A model generated the notes under the pieces. That model ran no database searches. It was not told the DNA's origin and saw nothing but the letters and a program-made list of their open reading frames with translations. Below, piece by piece: positions 1 through 10,244 of a stretch of DNA of 28,343 bases. This DNA is from Chara braunii (Eukaryota; Streptophyta; Charophyceae; Charales; Characeae), in assembly GCA_003427395.1 (NCBI GenBank), contig BFEA01000057.1, positions 481,687 to 510,029 on the forward strand, written 5' to 3'. The first letter of the stretch is position 1. Every line of letters begins with the position of its first letter. A program made the position numbers and the translations under genes.

Positions 1-574
1 ATATTTCTGATAATATAAACTGTGAAACTCGGTCCTCATCTTCTCTATCTTTGTCTATTGTCAGACTACTGTTCATTGTGTGTGGGAGTACGATGCATGG
101 CATGTACACACTTGCGTGAGATGGTCCCCAGGACCCATGCAATGGAGTTTGGGAGGACAAATGGGATTTGGATGGAGGAAGTAGGGGTGGATGCGATTGG
201 CGCCGAGTATCTCAGCGGGTACCGGCCATTGGGCACTAACTGGATCAGCTTCAGGTTCTTCCTTTCGATGATGGAGGCAGGACTATTCTGGTTGTCTTTT
301 TCAGGGGTTGCATGTTTCTCCAAATTTGATCTATCTTGATTCACCTGGAGTTTACTCCTTGGCTTTCACATATTGCTTTTCATTTTCATTACCATCAAAG
401 GGCGTTCCCTGCTCAGTTAATTCCCTGGATTCCGGGGTAATCAATGCTGGCAGGGGGAGGTCTTCTCAACTTTTCTCATAAAGATCCTTGTTGAAGTTGT
501 AAATGTCCTTATGTGACGCTGGACCCGGTTTCCAGCACGTGCTGCTCCACACGAATAGATCGTAGCTTTTGTTC

Positions 575-602
<28 letters not shown>
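1..602 (+). mobile_element. 3' end of a poly(A)-tailed retroposed sequence
   Basis: A run of 28 A residues (575-602) follows unique sequence and stops exactly where a minus-strand reverse-transcriptase fragment is cut short. This is the signature of target-primed retroposition: the 3' end of a LINE, a SINE or a processed transcript inserted on the + strand. An open frame at 22-339 (105 codons) lies inside, but I do not recognise the protein and it could be chance. The 5' end lies outside the window, so the target-site duplication cannot be checked. The poly(A) run is direct observation; the element class is inference. Confidence 0.4.
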
Positions 603-603
<1 letters not shown>

Positions 604-606
<3 letters not shown>

Positions 607-1116
607 GTACTAGCTTTGTTTTAGGAGCCCTAGCACTGTTTTCAAGTGCTTGGCATTCTCAACAGTCCTACTAAAGATAAGGATACCGTAAAGGTACACC
701 ACGATAAACTTGTCTAAGTGGTCATGAAAGATCCGATTCATTGTGTGCTGGAACGTCCTAGGAGCATTGCATAGGCCAAAGGGCATCAAGACAAACTCGA
801 TTTTGTTCTGGTTCTCAAGTCTAATAGCAATCTGATGGTATCCGGACTTCAGATCTATCTTTGAGAAGTACTGGCATACCTGCACTCTATTCAAGAGGTC
901 GTCGATGTGTGGTAGGGGCAGTGCGTTCTTAACAGTGATGGCATTGAGTCCCTTATAATCAATGCACATCCTTAGTGTCCCCCATTTCTTTGGGACAAAT
1001 AAAACTGGAGCTCCGTAGGGGGACATACTTGGCCAAGTCCAACTCTTCTCTGTGACGCAGGACACATCCTGTAGATCCGTTGTCGAGCGCATCGGTCCCT
1101 CAAAAGGAACCTTCAC
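604..1116 (-). pseudogene. Ty3/gypsy reverse transcriptase fragment (element A, probable)
   Basis: The translated fragment has the order expected for a Ty3/gypsy reverse transcriptase: [13 protein letters not shown] (residues 32-44), RMCIDYKGLN (49-58), [14 protein letters not shown] (83-96) and MPFGLCNAP (111-119). It is dead. The catalytic YxDD box reads YLYG at residues 141-144, so both aspartates are lost, and about eleven residues are missing in frame just before MPFGLCNAP. The frame ends where the poly(A) retroposon was inserted, so the thumb, RNase H and integrase are absent. Its N-terminal end starts at a KVP motif, the same place where the minus-strand protease-linker fragment stops near 10880. 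I infer that both are halves of one element separated by a later insertion. The family call is secure; the linkage is not. Confidence 0.9.
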
Positions 1117-1185
1117 GGCCCCGCGTCACGCATGATTTTGCATGACTTGTCGAGAGAAGGTTAACAACAGTCGTATTTTTCATCA

Positions 1186-1600
1186 CCACTTCAGAACACC
1201 CTTCACCACTTTAGGATGCAGTCTGCCTAAACAGGTGGTTTTCAGGGTCTTTGGACCTTTCACCACTTCATGATCATTCAGGTTTGAAAATCCTGAATGG
1301 TCCTGAAGTGGTGAAAGCTCCGAAGACCCTGAAAACCACCTGTTTAGGCAAGCTGCATCCTCAAGTGGTGAAGGGTAGTTTTCATGGTCTTCAGACTTTT
1401 CACCACTTCAGGACCATTCAAGATTTTCAGACTGCCCAAAATGCTCACTTGACCACTTCAAAACACCCTTTACCACTTCAGGATGCAGCCTGCGCAAACA
1501 TGTGGTTTTCACGGTCTTCGGACCTTTCACCACTTCAAGACCATTCAGGATTTTTAGACTGCCCAAAACTCTCACTTCAAAATTTTCATTCCTCAATTTT
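1186..1600. repeat. 127-bp repeat family with an 84-bp inverted repeat
   Basis: A unit containing CACCACTTCAGGACCATTCA recurs. Two units are direct, with ttttcatggtcttcag at 1379 matching ttttcacggtcttcgg at 1506, a period of 127 bases. Two are head to head: 1199-1282 pairs with the reverse complement of 1292-1375, with about seven mismatches in 84 positions and a 9-base spacer. Transcribed RNA would fold into a long hairpin. Open frames across it come from the repeat and I do not call them genes. Confidence 0.85.
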
Positions 1601-1640
1601 CAGCTACCCGATAACCGCTTGTGGACTTGTCGCATAGAAC

Positions 1641-2815
1641 GTTCCCCGCTCAAAGCCATACCTCTTGCGAACCCCTACGACTGGATAGGGCCACGCAAGG
1701 TGCAACTCGCCTCCATTTGTGGGAGTTGTTACCATTCCTTAGATGGGCATATCCCCGTCGAGCTACCGAACCACATGCGAAGGTTTTTCATATGCAATCG
1801 TAAAGGCGGCCCAACCGAGGGCGTTTCTCGTTCGCTGTAGCATAGGGGGCATAGGGGCACGCATGGTTAACACACGAATCGGACCCGTGCACGAATCGTT
1901 GCCCGAGGCACTGATCTCCCCAACGTGATCCTACAACACGATACATCTCACAAAAATAAGATCAAACTTTCAACCGGAAATCGCGCCTAGTCCCTTTTTT
2001 GGCATTTGGCCCATAAACTTCCAATAGCAAAATTAGATTGGTGAGCGCAAGACCCTGAATAAATATTGCGGCGACGTAGGCTTCTGTCATATCGACTAGC
2101 CATGCATGAATACACAAGTAGTCGCAATGATGATGTACTATGTGGTACTCATAATCATACAGTCCTCAAGAATTTCAGGGGTCGCTTTTGCCACTCAAGT
2201 GTCGGCTGACATGCGTCTTGAAAGGTTAATCTCTCGACGTTAGACAATCGCGAAAGCGATTGTAAGACCTATCCTCTTCTGCACCCTGTGTAGTCGAGTG
2301 GTAGACGGACCTCGACCCTTTGTAGCTGATGAACACCCCTAACACTGAAAGTGTGGTTTCATCGGCAGAGACCTGAAAACAGCTCAAGGGGTTTGACTTT
2401 GACAGCCGCTACGAATCTTAACGTCCAGCCATGATAATTCTTGAGAAGTAAGGGAATCTCTCGATACAAAACTATCTCAACATTACACACAGTCTCAATA
2501 GGCCATGCAAACACAAAGAAACATAAATATAAAGGTTTAATGAGATACGAGACGGTCACTCTTACGATCACTGTGTGGCTTACTTCAAAAATATACATAT
2601 GATTGCAGGCAAAATCAGATCTGGATCTCCACTCACAAAACATACATGCAATTACATCAAAGATTCAACATCAACAAACCACACACTACACGGGGTCAAC
2701 TTCAACCTCTCTCTACACACTCACACCCTTTTGCCTTATCCACACAAACCCCTAACATTTGTCCAACCTTCCAAAATAAAAGCACTCGGACCCTTTTTTA
2801 AATGGCCATGTAACA
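1641..2815. other. Stretch with no recognisable gene
   Basis: No conserved protein domain is visible in any frame. The open frames here (for example 1743-1928 and 2359-2643) are under 100 codons and have no family signature. The sequence is unique at the scale I can inspect. It lies inside the large insertion that appears to separate the two halves of element A. Confidence 0.5.
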
Positions 2816-2823
2816 AAAGCCCA

Positions 2824-2930
2824 AGTAAAAACCGGGAAAAACAATTCAACCCACAGGGGCTAAGGCTGACCATTTAACAAAATTCAGGTAAAAACCGAGA
2901 AAAACAATTCAACCCACAGGGGCTAAGGCC
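2824..2930. repeat. Tandem pair, 63-bp period
   Basis: A 44-base block (ggaaaaacaattcaaccc plus flanks) occurs at 2824-2867 and again at 2887-2930 with one or two differences. The block ends in ccacaggggctaaggc both times. The function is unknown. Confidence 0.85.
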
Positions 2931-3259
2931 TTGGGTTGAGTAGCAAGAATAAGCTAGAGTTGAGTCGAAAACCGACCTCTTATCAAATGATAACAAAAAA
3001 TTATCCTCGTAGGATCCGCTTGATACTAGTCGAGCCGCGAATCAATCTGAGTAAAAATGACCTGCAACACAGCACAGGCCACTTCCCAAGCTATACTTGG
3101 TATGAAATATTACTATCTTCCTGCCTCACCTCTAATATCTGTCCAAAAAAAAATGCCAGGAATTTCGAAAGTATCTCCCTTAGTACGGATAAATTGTCAA
3201 ACTTTCAAAACCCTAAAATTCTCTAACTCCTCTGAATCAATAAAAATTTGAGCACCATA

Positions 3260-3690
3260 TCCTTTTGAGAAGTAGGCTTCCCAGTTTTATACTAAGTCAA
3301 ATATGAACTCAAAGTTTTATACTAAGTCAAATATGAACTCAAAGAGAAGCAGTCTAACTACTCTTTAGATTTGTAAAAATTTCGACAACACGTCACGTAG
3401 GAAAGTTGCCTTCCCAAAATTTATACAAGGCTAAATACAAAATTTAAAAATAACTCTTTACAAAACCAAATTTTGTCAATAAAAATTTGGGCTGCATTTC
3501 CTTTAGAGGAGGAAGCTTCCCAGATTTATACTAAGCCATATATGAACTTAAATAGAAGTTAAACTTTGCAAAAGGCAAATATTTCACTAACTTCTTGGAT
3601 TTGCAGAAATTCGGGTAGCACTTCACTTAGCGAAAGTGCCTCTCCAACATTTATACAAAGCCAAGAACAAGAAATAAACTTGTCTAAAAA
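3260..3690. repeat. Degenerate ~120-bp tandem series
   Basis: Four diverged copies share a core of the form gcTTCCCAgaTTTATACtAAGcCaaATAtgAAct. The cores start near 3275, 3410, 3513 and 3640, so spacing varies from about 100 to 135 bases. The first copy contains a younger, perfect 30-base tandem duplication (3283-3312 and 3313-3342). The sequence is AT-rich and noncoding. The mixed ages suggest repeated slippage in one place. Confidence 0.7.
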
Positions 3691-3980
3691 CATGTTGAAA
3701 TTTGATCTAAGTATAAAAAATAAACTTAGCTAAAAGAATGGAGAAATTGAACTAGCTCCTAGAACTCCAGCACGTGGTGAGCATTTAAAGCAACTACCTA
3801 TCAAAGCTAAAGCTTAAAATAAGTAAAGCTCACACTCAACCACATGCAGGTCCATACCACAATGAGTGAGTACTCTCACCACAACCTCAAGTTATTTCCA
3901 CCTAAGTAGTTCATCGTCTTTCAATTAGATAAACCCCAGTACCCTAGCTTACATATGGCATGAGAATGTCAATCCAAACT

Positions 3981-4640
3981 GAAGCCACATTGCTTAACCT
4001 TTTGCCATGTCCACTCTCGTCATTAGGCAGTTGACTTAGACCAAACCAAAGCCACATTGCCTAGTCCTGCCACGTGTTTGATGCCCAAGTTATAATAATT
4101 CTCTGAACCTTTAATCTTTTCAAGCATAAAACAACCAAACCGAAGCCACATTGCCGCCGTTAAGTTACATTCTTTATATTCTTAATTAAGTATGCTCTTC
4201 TCCTTTCGTGATAAGCTATAGTTAGACCAAACCGAAGCCACATTGTCTGACTAGCTTGTTCAAACAGTACAATACATATATATACATCGAAAAAATCATC
4301 TTCTCAAATTCCTTGTTATGTGTGCGACTTCAAACTAAGCCAAACCGAAGCCACATTGCTTAGTCACCGAGGAAAAACAAGTAGTCGAATCTAAACACTT
4401 TTTAACACGCAGATCACCACAAGGACAACAACCAGACCTGACCGAAGCCACATTGTCTAGCTGCGCGGATAACAACTTACAGAGGTATGGAAATCAAACC
4501 TGATCGAAGCCACGTTGTCTGACTGTCCGAAGGACAAGACAAGACAACACACACGCCTGACTGAAGCCACGTTGCCTAGCAGTGCGAATAACAACTTACA
4601 GAGGTATGGGAATTAGACTTGACCAAAGCCACATTGTCAA
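3981..4640. repeat. Nine-copy GAAGCCACATTG array
   Basis: The core (G/A)AAGCCAC(A/G)TTG(C/T)C is found nine times, near 3981, 4047, 4142, 4233, 4347, 4443, 4506, 4562 and 4625. It is usually preceded by ACCAAACC or ACCTGACC and followed by TAG or TGACTAGC. Spacing is 90-115 bases in the left half and tightens to about 56-63 bases in the right half. There a second block (ataacaacttacagaggtat) also repeats, at 4468 and 4589. The core is much better conserved than the spacers. Confidence 0.85.
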
Positions 4641-4645
4641 GCTGC

Positions 4646-5545
4646 ACAGGAAACAAGAATAAACAGGAAAGACCCAATCAACACAAGCAAAACCACCTTC
4701 CTCCCACGTTCCTGCAATTCATCCCTCTTAGTCTGAATTTCAAGCAATAATGCAAAGATTCTCACAACTTTTTCTTATACTTAATTTGATTAAGTTCCAA
4801 AAAGAAATGGTAAATCATAAGGTTACATGCATACATTTTAATCAAACTAGAGAGATGTACCGATAGAGGATTGATGGGATCTTTCAAGGAAGAAAGATGG
4901 TATACTTGACGTTTCCCTGCCTCCAGAACTCCTCCTGAGCTCCGGCATAGCTCCCGCAATCGGTGGTTGGACCTCCCACAAGGTCCTGCTGCGGTCTTGT
5001 GGGTTGCAATCCCACCTGCCGCCTTCCTCTGCGAACCACAGATTAGACTTAGTAAGAATTGCGGAAGGAAGGGATTCAGGCTCTCGAGATACACGAGAGG
5101 GACAAACTAAACTCATATGAAAGGGCCTTGTTGCCTTGACGCGCCTAAGGGCCCCACAATGGTCACCAAAAATCACAGTAACCAAATCGAAGCCAATGCA
5201 CAAAATGTTGACCCTCTAGGGACCTTCTAAATCGCTGCAGTGACCCCCTTGAAGAGTTTTGACCACACCCTCAAGTTGTGACACCACTCCTCACCAAAAA
5301 TGCAGTCAAAATGCAGCAACTCACTAAAACTGCACGTTCGACAATTGTGCCCAGTAGCCAGCCACGGTGGAACAGCGACACACAGTGGTGCTTAGCAGTA
5401 GTGCATAATAGCCAGGTTCAGCAGCACTGAAGTGCAAGGCAACGACTCCTTAATTGGTAGCGTATTTTACCCACTGCAGCAGCGCCGCTAGCATCGGTAC
5501 TCGGGCAATGGCAACAACGAATTTTGAAGACAACAGTAGCTCTTG
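4646..5545 (-). other. Possible Tat-type retroelement leader and LTR edge
   Basis: On the minus strand, 5147-5175 reads as TTTTTGGTGACCATTGTGGG followed by GCCC. It resembles the TTGGCGCCCACCGTGGGGC leader common after the 5' LTR of plant Tat/Ogre-type gypsy elements, which I recall from family knowledge. If that is right, an LTR would lie above 5175 and the internal region below it. The minus-strand frame 4847-5203 (118 codons) shows no domain I know. No second LTR is found, so this is a weak call. Confidence 0.25.
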
Positions 5546-5556
5546 ACAGCAACCGA

Positions 5557-6995
5557 GAATGAATCCTTCATTAGAATAAGGGAGGATACGACCCCCGTGA
5601 ATGCGGCTACCGCGGAGAAGCCGAACAGAGATTGGGACGACAACCATGAACACTATGATGATAAATCCACGGGCAAGCTCTATGATGGCGAACATGACGT
5701 TCACAGTGGGCTTCAACAATCACCACGACCCTACAACTTTTTGATCCAATCGATCACCCAGACTGCAATAGCGCACGTGGCCCTTTGCTTCTTTTCTTAG
5801 TGCGTTTACCAAAGGCACCAAGTGTGGATGAATCTTCGTCTAGAAGAACACCAGATACCACAAGCGGTTAACAGGGACCCCCACTTTTCAGCCCTGGGTT
5901 TACCTCACGTCCCATCCTCCTTCACTACCGAGTTCGCTCCTCCCTTCTCATTCGGTTGTTACCTCTTGTGTTCTCCTCCTCCCTTAGCACCTTCTCGCGA
6001 CTGCATCTGGCCACCCTTTAATGAATCTCTCACTAGAACATGGAAGGATGCACCGCCTGCTATGATGTTGCCTGCTCACAGCTCGGTCCCGTAATTTGAT
6101 TATCGGTTCATCTCGGCTTGCCAATTCCGCCGGACAGCTCGACATATGTTGTACCTTTCTCTTCTTCTCCCCTCCCTCCGTGTGCGTGTATACCGAATGT
6201 GCATGTAGCACCTCCCACATACTACCAACGAGGGATAAGATTACAGTCACAGGGCGTGAAAGAGGATTCTTGCTGCAGGCCGCAATCGCGGCCAGATTAA
6301 CCGAACAACAGAAAACAAAAAACGACTACAAACGTCCCAACAAGTAGGCACAACCTCTTCGCCTTCTCCCACCTTCCTCGTTATACTCTCTTTCCTTTCT
6401 TCAACGCATCCTCTGTCCCCTTCGCCAACTTTCCTCCTCGTTCATTTTCAGCCCTTTGTCCCCTCCCTGTCACTTCCCGCTCGCTCCTCCCTACATTGCT
6501 TACCCTCTTTCCTAAGGGCTGCACTGCACGTCATCCCACATGCAACTGGCCCCATTCCCGACTACGAACAAAAATGCATTTGGCCAGTAATCATGGCCTA
6601 ACTCGAAAGATTTAACCGACAAGGAAGAAAAATAGAGTAAGGCAAAAAGAACGGTCATAGATGATCAACCGAACATAGAAAGGCATAGGCAATCACGATC
6701 CATAGACGGAGAATGACTAAGAAGGGAGGGGACGCACAAATCATGATCGGGGGAGACTGACAGCAATAGCGAGGGTGGAAGAGGACAATGACCACAAACG
6801 GGCAGCTTCGAAGGGAACTAGCTACTAAGCGGTTCAACTAGTCTTACGTTGTTGATGTGGAGTGACCCTGACCATCGAGGAGAACGGCAACGACAGAGAA
6901 CGAATAAAGGTGGCCAAGGGCATCACTCCCTTACTCGTCGAATGTGCAAAATGAGAATGAATCTTCCACTAGCTCATGGGAAGATACACCGTCGG
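5557..6995 (+). repeat. Four dispersed copies of a ~38-bp motif
   Basis: Related blocks occur at 5557-5598, 5828-5862, 6021-6060 and 6955-6995. The approximate consensus is ATGAATCtTcCActAGaA followed by GGGAaGATaCACC. The sequence between them is pyrimidine-rich and has no recognisable gene. The copies are too diverged for recent duplication and are all in the same orientation. Confidence 0.5.
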
Positions 6996-6999
6996 CGTC

Positions 7000-8830
7000 C
7001 TCTCCTTTCCTCACCTTCTTCTAACCCTTACCTCACTCTCCTCGTACCTCCACAATCTCTACTCTCAGTTACGATCCTGGTCATTTCCAAAATGCAAATT
7101 CACAAGGAAAGACAATGCCACCCAATTGTGAAAGAAATGAAAGCACTTGCAAAGAGATAAAGACCAAAGAAGAGAGAAAGAAGAAGAAGAAGATGTACAC
7201 CTATAAAACCAATGACAAATCCTCCTCTTTCCACCCTCCTCCGCCTCCTTGACTTCGCCAAAATTCTTCTTCTTCTATTAATAGTAATAACAATGAGTGG
7301 ATGAACCTGAATCAATATCCAAAGTTTCGTTTTCCTGCCAACACAACAACAGGTCCACCATAGCCATGGCTTCCCCCCTTCTTCCTCCTCTCACATGCCA
7401 AGGCTATAGCGGACTACTAAGGGCCCTGCCCTCCTGTCCAAAGGACAACACAATGCTGCTGCTCATCAGGCCGCCATGCCTGACTCTGCCTCGAGCTTCC
7501 TTGGTGCGGCACTACCCCAACTGGGGCCTTCCGGATGTAGCGCATATCAAGGTGATGAAGATAGTTACCTCGCCAATCTCACGTAGGACTGCTCGCCATA
7601 GCCAAGCTGTGTGCCCAACTGCTCTCCTCCTCCAAGCAGCGCTCCAAGTCCAGCGCCTGGCTCCCACATTATGTCGCCAACCCTTGCACACCGCAAATGA
7701 GGAGGAGCTACTTGCTTCTCCGAAGATATAGCGCCAACTTGCCTCTTGGGTGGTGACTTCCTAGACCGTGCGGCCAACCAGCAACCGGTGCCTCCTTTTC
7801 GAAGGGAAACATCATTGCAGGCTCTGATATCGTCCATACAGGCCCTAGACTCATGCTACTTGGACTGGTACCGGCCTGCGTCTAGCCTACCGCTACTGGG
7901 CCTTTAAAAATGCCAACGTTTTGTCTTCTTCTGCTCGGCCTCAAGTGCCCGACACTATTACCAGTACTTGAGTGGTACTGGCCTACCTGCTACTCGAGTG
8001 TTTTTCCCGCAGCTCTAAGTGTCGCAAGCCTACCCCCGCTACTTGAGTGTTCTTCCCCGCTGCAACCCTCAAAGTCACGGCCACGGGTAAGTACCGGCCA
8101 TGCGGGACCTACCAACAAACAAGTACCCTTGCGAATCACACACACACTCATGCCGACAACCACTCGGACCGGCACTCAGCCCAACAGGCACACACACACA
8201 TACAGACTTAGAAATCACAGTAGAATGCGAGAATCTCAGCAAGGCATACTTTCCAGCGGCAAATCCCCGAAATCAGCAGTGTTCTCAGTCTGTGTTTTGG
8301 CGCGTCATTACATCTCCCTCTTCTTCTTAGTCCCTTATCCTTTCTACTTTCTTCTCTATCCCTCCCCTTCACTCCCTTCGATTGCACGACATCACACGCC
8401 GTCGATCACCTATACCGTCCGCCTACATCTGCGCTCATCCCCGATATCAACCAAGCTCGAGCTTCTTTCTTCAGTCGCGCAAGGCTTCGCCATCCCGCCC
8501 AACTTTCTGGAAGAGGAGTTCCAACGGGCACCCTTATAGCTTGCGTCGTAACTGGCATAAGTGTTGCTCCTCCGACCGCTTGCCTTGACTTTTGACCCTC
8601 CCAAAAAAGGTGGTTACCGACAAGCAAACGGAAACAATTCAATTCCTCGTTGAACTTACCCCTATTTGAGGGTCGAAGGAGAGAGAAATAAATAAGGGAA
8701 AAATGGTTGAGGTGGCTTACCTCATCTCTTATGTCAGCCACTTGCCTCCTGGGGGCTGATGACATTAGCATTAGAACAATGCTGTAGGATATCGCCTTCA
8801 AACAGTCTGATTGCAGCCAATTGATGGTCA
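7000..8830. other. Pyrimidine-rich stretch with unrecognised open frames
   Basis: Plus-strand frames at 7297-7731 (144 codons) and 7910-8539 (209 codons) are the longest here. Their translations are rich in S, P, L and T, which mirrors the CT-rich base composition, and I see no domain or motif. There is a short CA microsatellite near 8138-8204. A 64-base partial repeat is centred on a CTACTyGAGTGTT core at 7990 and 8039. I do not call a gene. Confidence 0.4.
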
Positions 8831-8840
8831 TATTACATGC

Positions 8841-8980
8841 GGACTTGAGCTCGGGTCTGTAGTTCAACAGTTCATGGATGTACCAACCGAGCTAAGCCCG
8901 TTGGTAATGCAATGGGATAGTGTTCTACTCATTAGCTTCCAACGGGACTCGAGCTCGGGTCTGTAGTACAACAGTTCCAA
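8841..8980 (-). mobile_element. tRNA-derived SINE-like copy 1
   Basis: Read on the minus strand, an A-box-like TTAGCTCGGTTGG (8883-8895) is followed about 30 bases later by a B-box-like GAGCTCAAGTCC (8841-8852). This is the order and spacing of an internal RNA polymerase III promoter. The B-box side (gagctcgggtctgtagt) is present a second time at 8951-8967, so part of the unit is duplicated. A proper cloverleaf does not fold, so this is not a functional tRNA. Confidence 0.5.
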
Positions 8981-9282
8981 GGCCACGGGCGCAGCCTCGG
9001 TCCTCTTCGTCGCCCCGACCTTTGACTTGTAAAAGGGCCAAGGTCTTCGACATGGCGAGAGCACCACAACCTTTGACTTGTTCAAATGTCACAGCTCCTC
9101 CTCACTCAATTGGATTGCACAGGTCGCGGTTTCAAGACTTGCGACTCCATGCACAGTCCTGAGGCCACCCAACCCTCGCCAACGTTACACGTCACGGGTC
9201 CAAGCTCGGTAGCCTTTGACCGTACTGGCTTATTGGCCTTTGATAATTCAAAAACGCAGTATGTTACTTGCTTGCTTCCATT

Positions 9283-9380
9283 AGAGTTCAAACTCAGGTC
9301 CATACCTCAACAACTCATAAGAGTACCAACAGAGTGGCCCGTTGGTGATTCAACAATGTGGCATTCTACTCATTTGCCGC
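9283..9380 (-). mobile_element. tRNA-derived SINE-like copy 2
   Basis: This is a diverged relative of the copy at 8841. On the minus strand it has GGGCCACTCTGTTGG (A-box-like, 9327-9341) and GAGTTTGAACTCT (B-box-like, 9283-9295), 31 bases apart. The flanking sequence is also shared: tgttctactcattagc in copy 1 corresponds to gcattctactcatttgcc here. Two copies sharing both boxes and flank argue for a SINE family over chance. Confidence 0.5.
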
Positions 9381-9599
9381 TAGAGAAAACCTATTTATTA
9401 ACCCCACTTTTCCACTTATTCAAATGGCTTTAGACCAGGACGTTGTGCTCACATGGCCCTTAATGTTATAATGGGTACCTTTCATGGTGCGCAATGGTAG
9501 ATTGAAGGATCCCTGGACGCTGATGGCCCTAGAGTAGTAGATCATGGAACTCTATACAAGATCATCCGGTGAACAATCCGAGATATATAGATTCTAAAA

Positions 9600-9650
9600 C
9601 TAAATTCGAATCGTGATCTGTATGGGGGCGTGCCAACTGAGTTAGGCCAG
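9600..9650 (-). mobile_element. tRNA-derived SINE-like copy 3 (head only)
   Basis: On the minus strand, TAACTCAGTTGG (9633-9644) is a near-consensus A box and CGATTCGAAT (9604-9613) a near-consensus B box. They are separated by 19 bases, shorter than in a tRNA. No cloverleaf can be drawn and the tail is not defined. Confidence 0.45.
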
Positions 9651-9659
9651 CTGGTCCCG

Positions 9660-10240
9660 GAATCGGTTCCGGTACCAGCACTGGGGCCAACTCTGATTCA
9701 AACATGGCAGTAAAAATATGAAATTATTAATAATAAGGGGAAAAAAAAAAGAATTAAGGTAAAAATAAATAGAAAACGGGTATGGGGAGAGAGGGGAACA
9801 CTGGCACCCCCTTGGTCCAATAGATCGGGCCCCCGATCGGGGCCATCGGCAAAACCAAAAAGGAGGGTCCCACGGGACCCTCTACCTCTCAATTCCTTCA
9901 GGATGCTCCCACGCTCCATCGTCGTCGATCATTGGCCTCGATCCCCGTACCTCCATGTTGAAAGTCCAATGCCATAACCAATAGCTCTAGGCCCAAGCCT
10001 GATATTAGCAGCCTCGCAGTCCCATATAAGCAGGTGTTGTGCGGCTCACAGTCCTACCAACCCATACCAAAGGCCTCGTCCTTGCTTGCCGACCAAACAC
10101 ACGGTCGCCTACCGCCGACAAATGCTGCCCAAAGCTCCTAGTCACACTCATAGCCTAACGTACATACTCCGTTTTTCGCTTGCCTTTGTCGAGGCTGCGA
10201 GGGATTTCTACTGGTGGATTGACACCAGAAAAGCCCAGTT
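9660..10240. other. Stretch with no recognisable gene
   Basis: It holds A-rich runs near 9738-9750, a GC-rich palindromic patch at 9828-9890 (for example gggtcccacgggaccc) and a lone TATA-like ccatataagc at 10023. No protein family is visible. Confidence 0.45.
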
Positions 10241-10244
10241 GCTC

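Noticed and set aside
2285-2360. tRNA gene suggested by gtagtcgagtggtagac
   Set aside because: The A-box-like start is present but no convincing B box or acceptor pairing could be found.
3981-4640. CRISPR-like array of short repeats with unique spacers
   Set aside because: Core only ~14 bases, imperfect, variable spacing and no cas genes in what is clearly a eukaryotic window.
7910-8539. 209-codon open frame
   Set aside because: Composition is that of a CT-rich tract, no domain is visible, there are competing frames on both strands and no upstream or downstream context. Not called as a gene.
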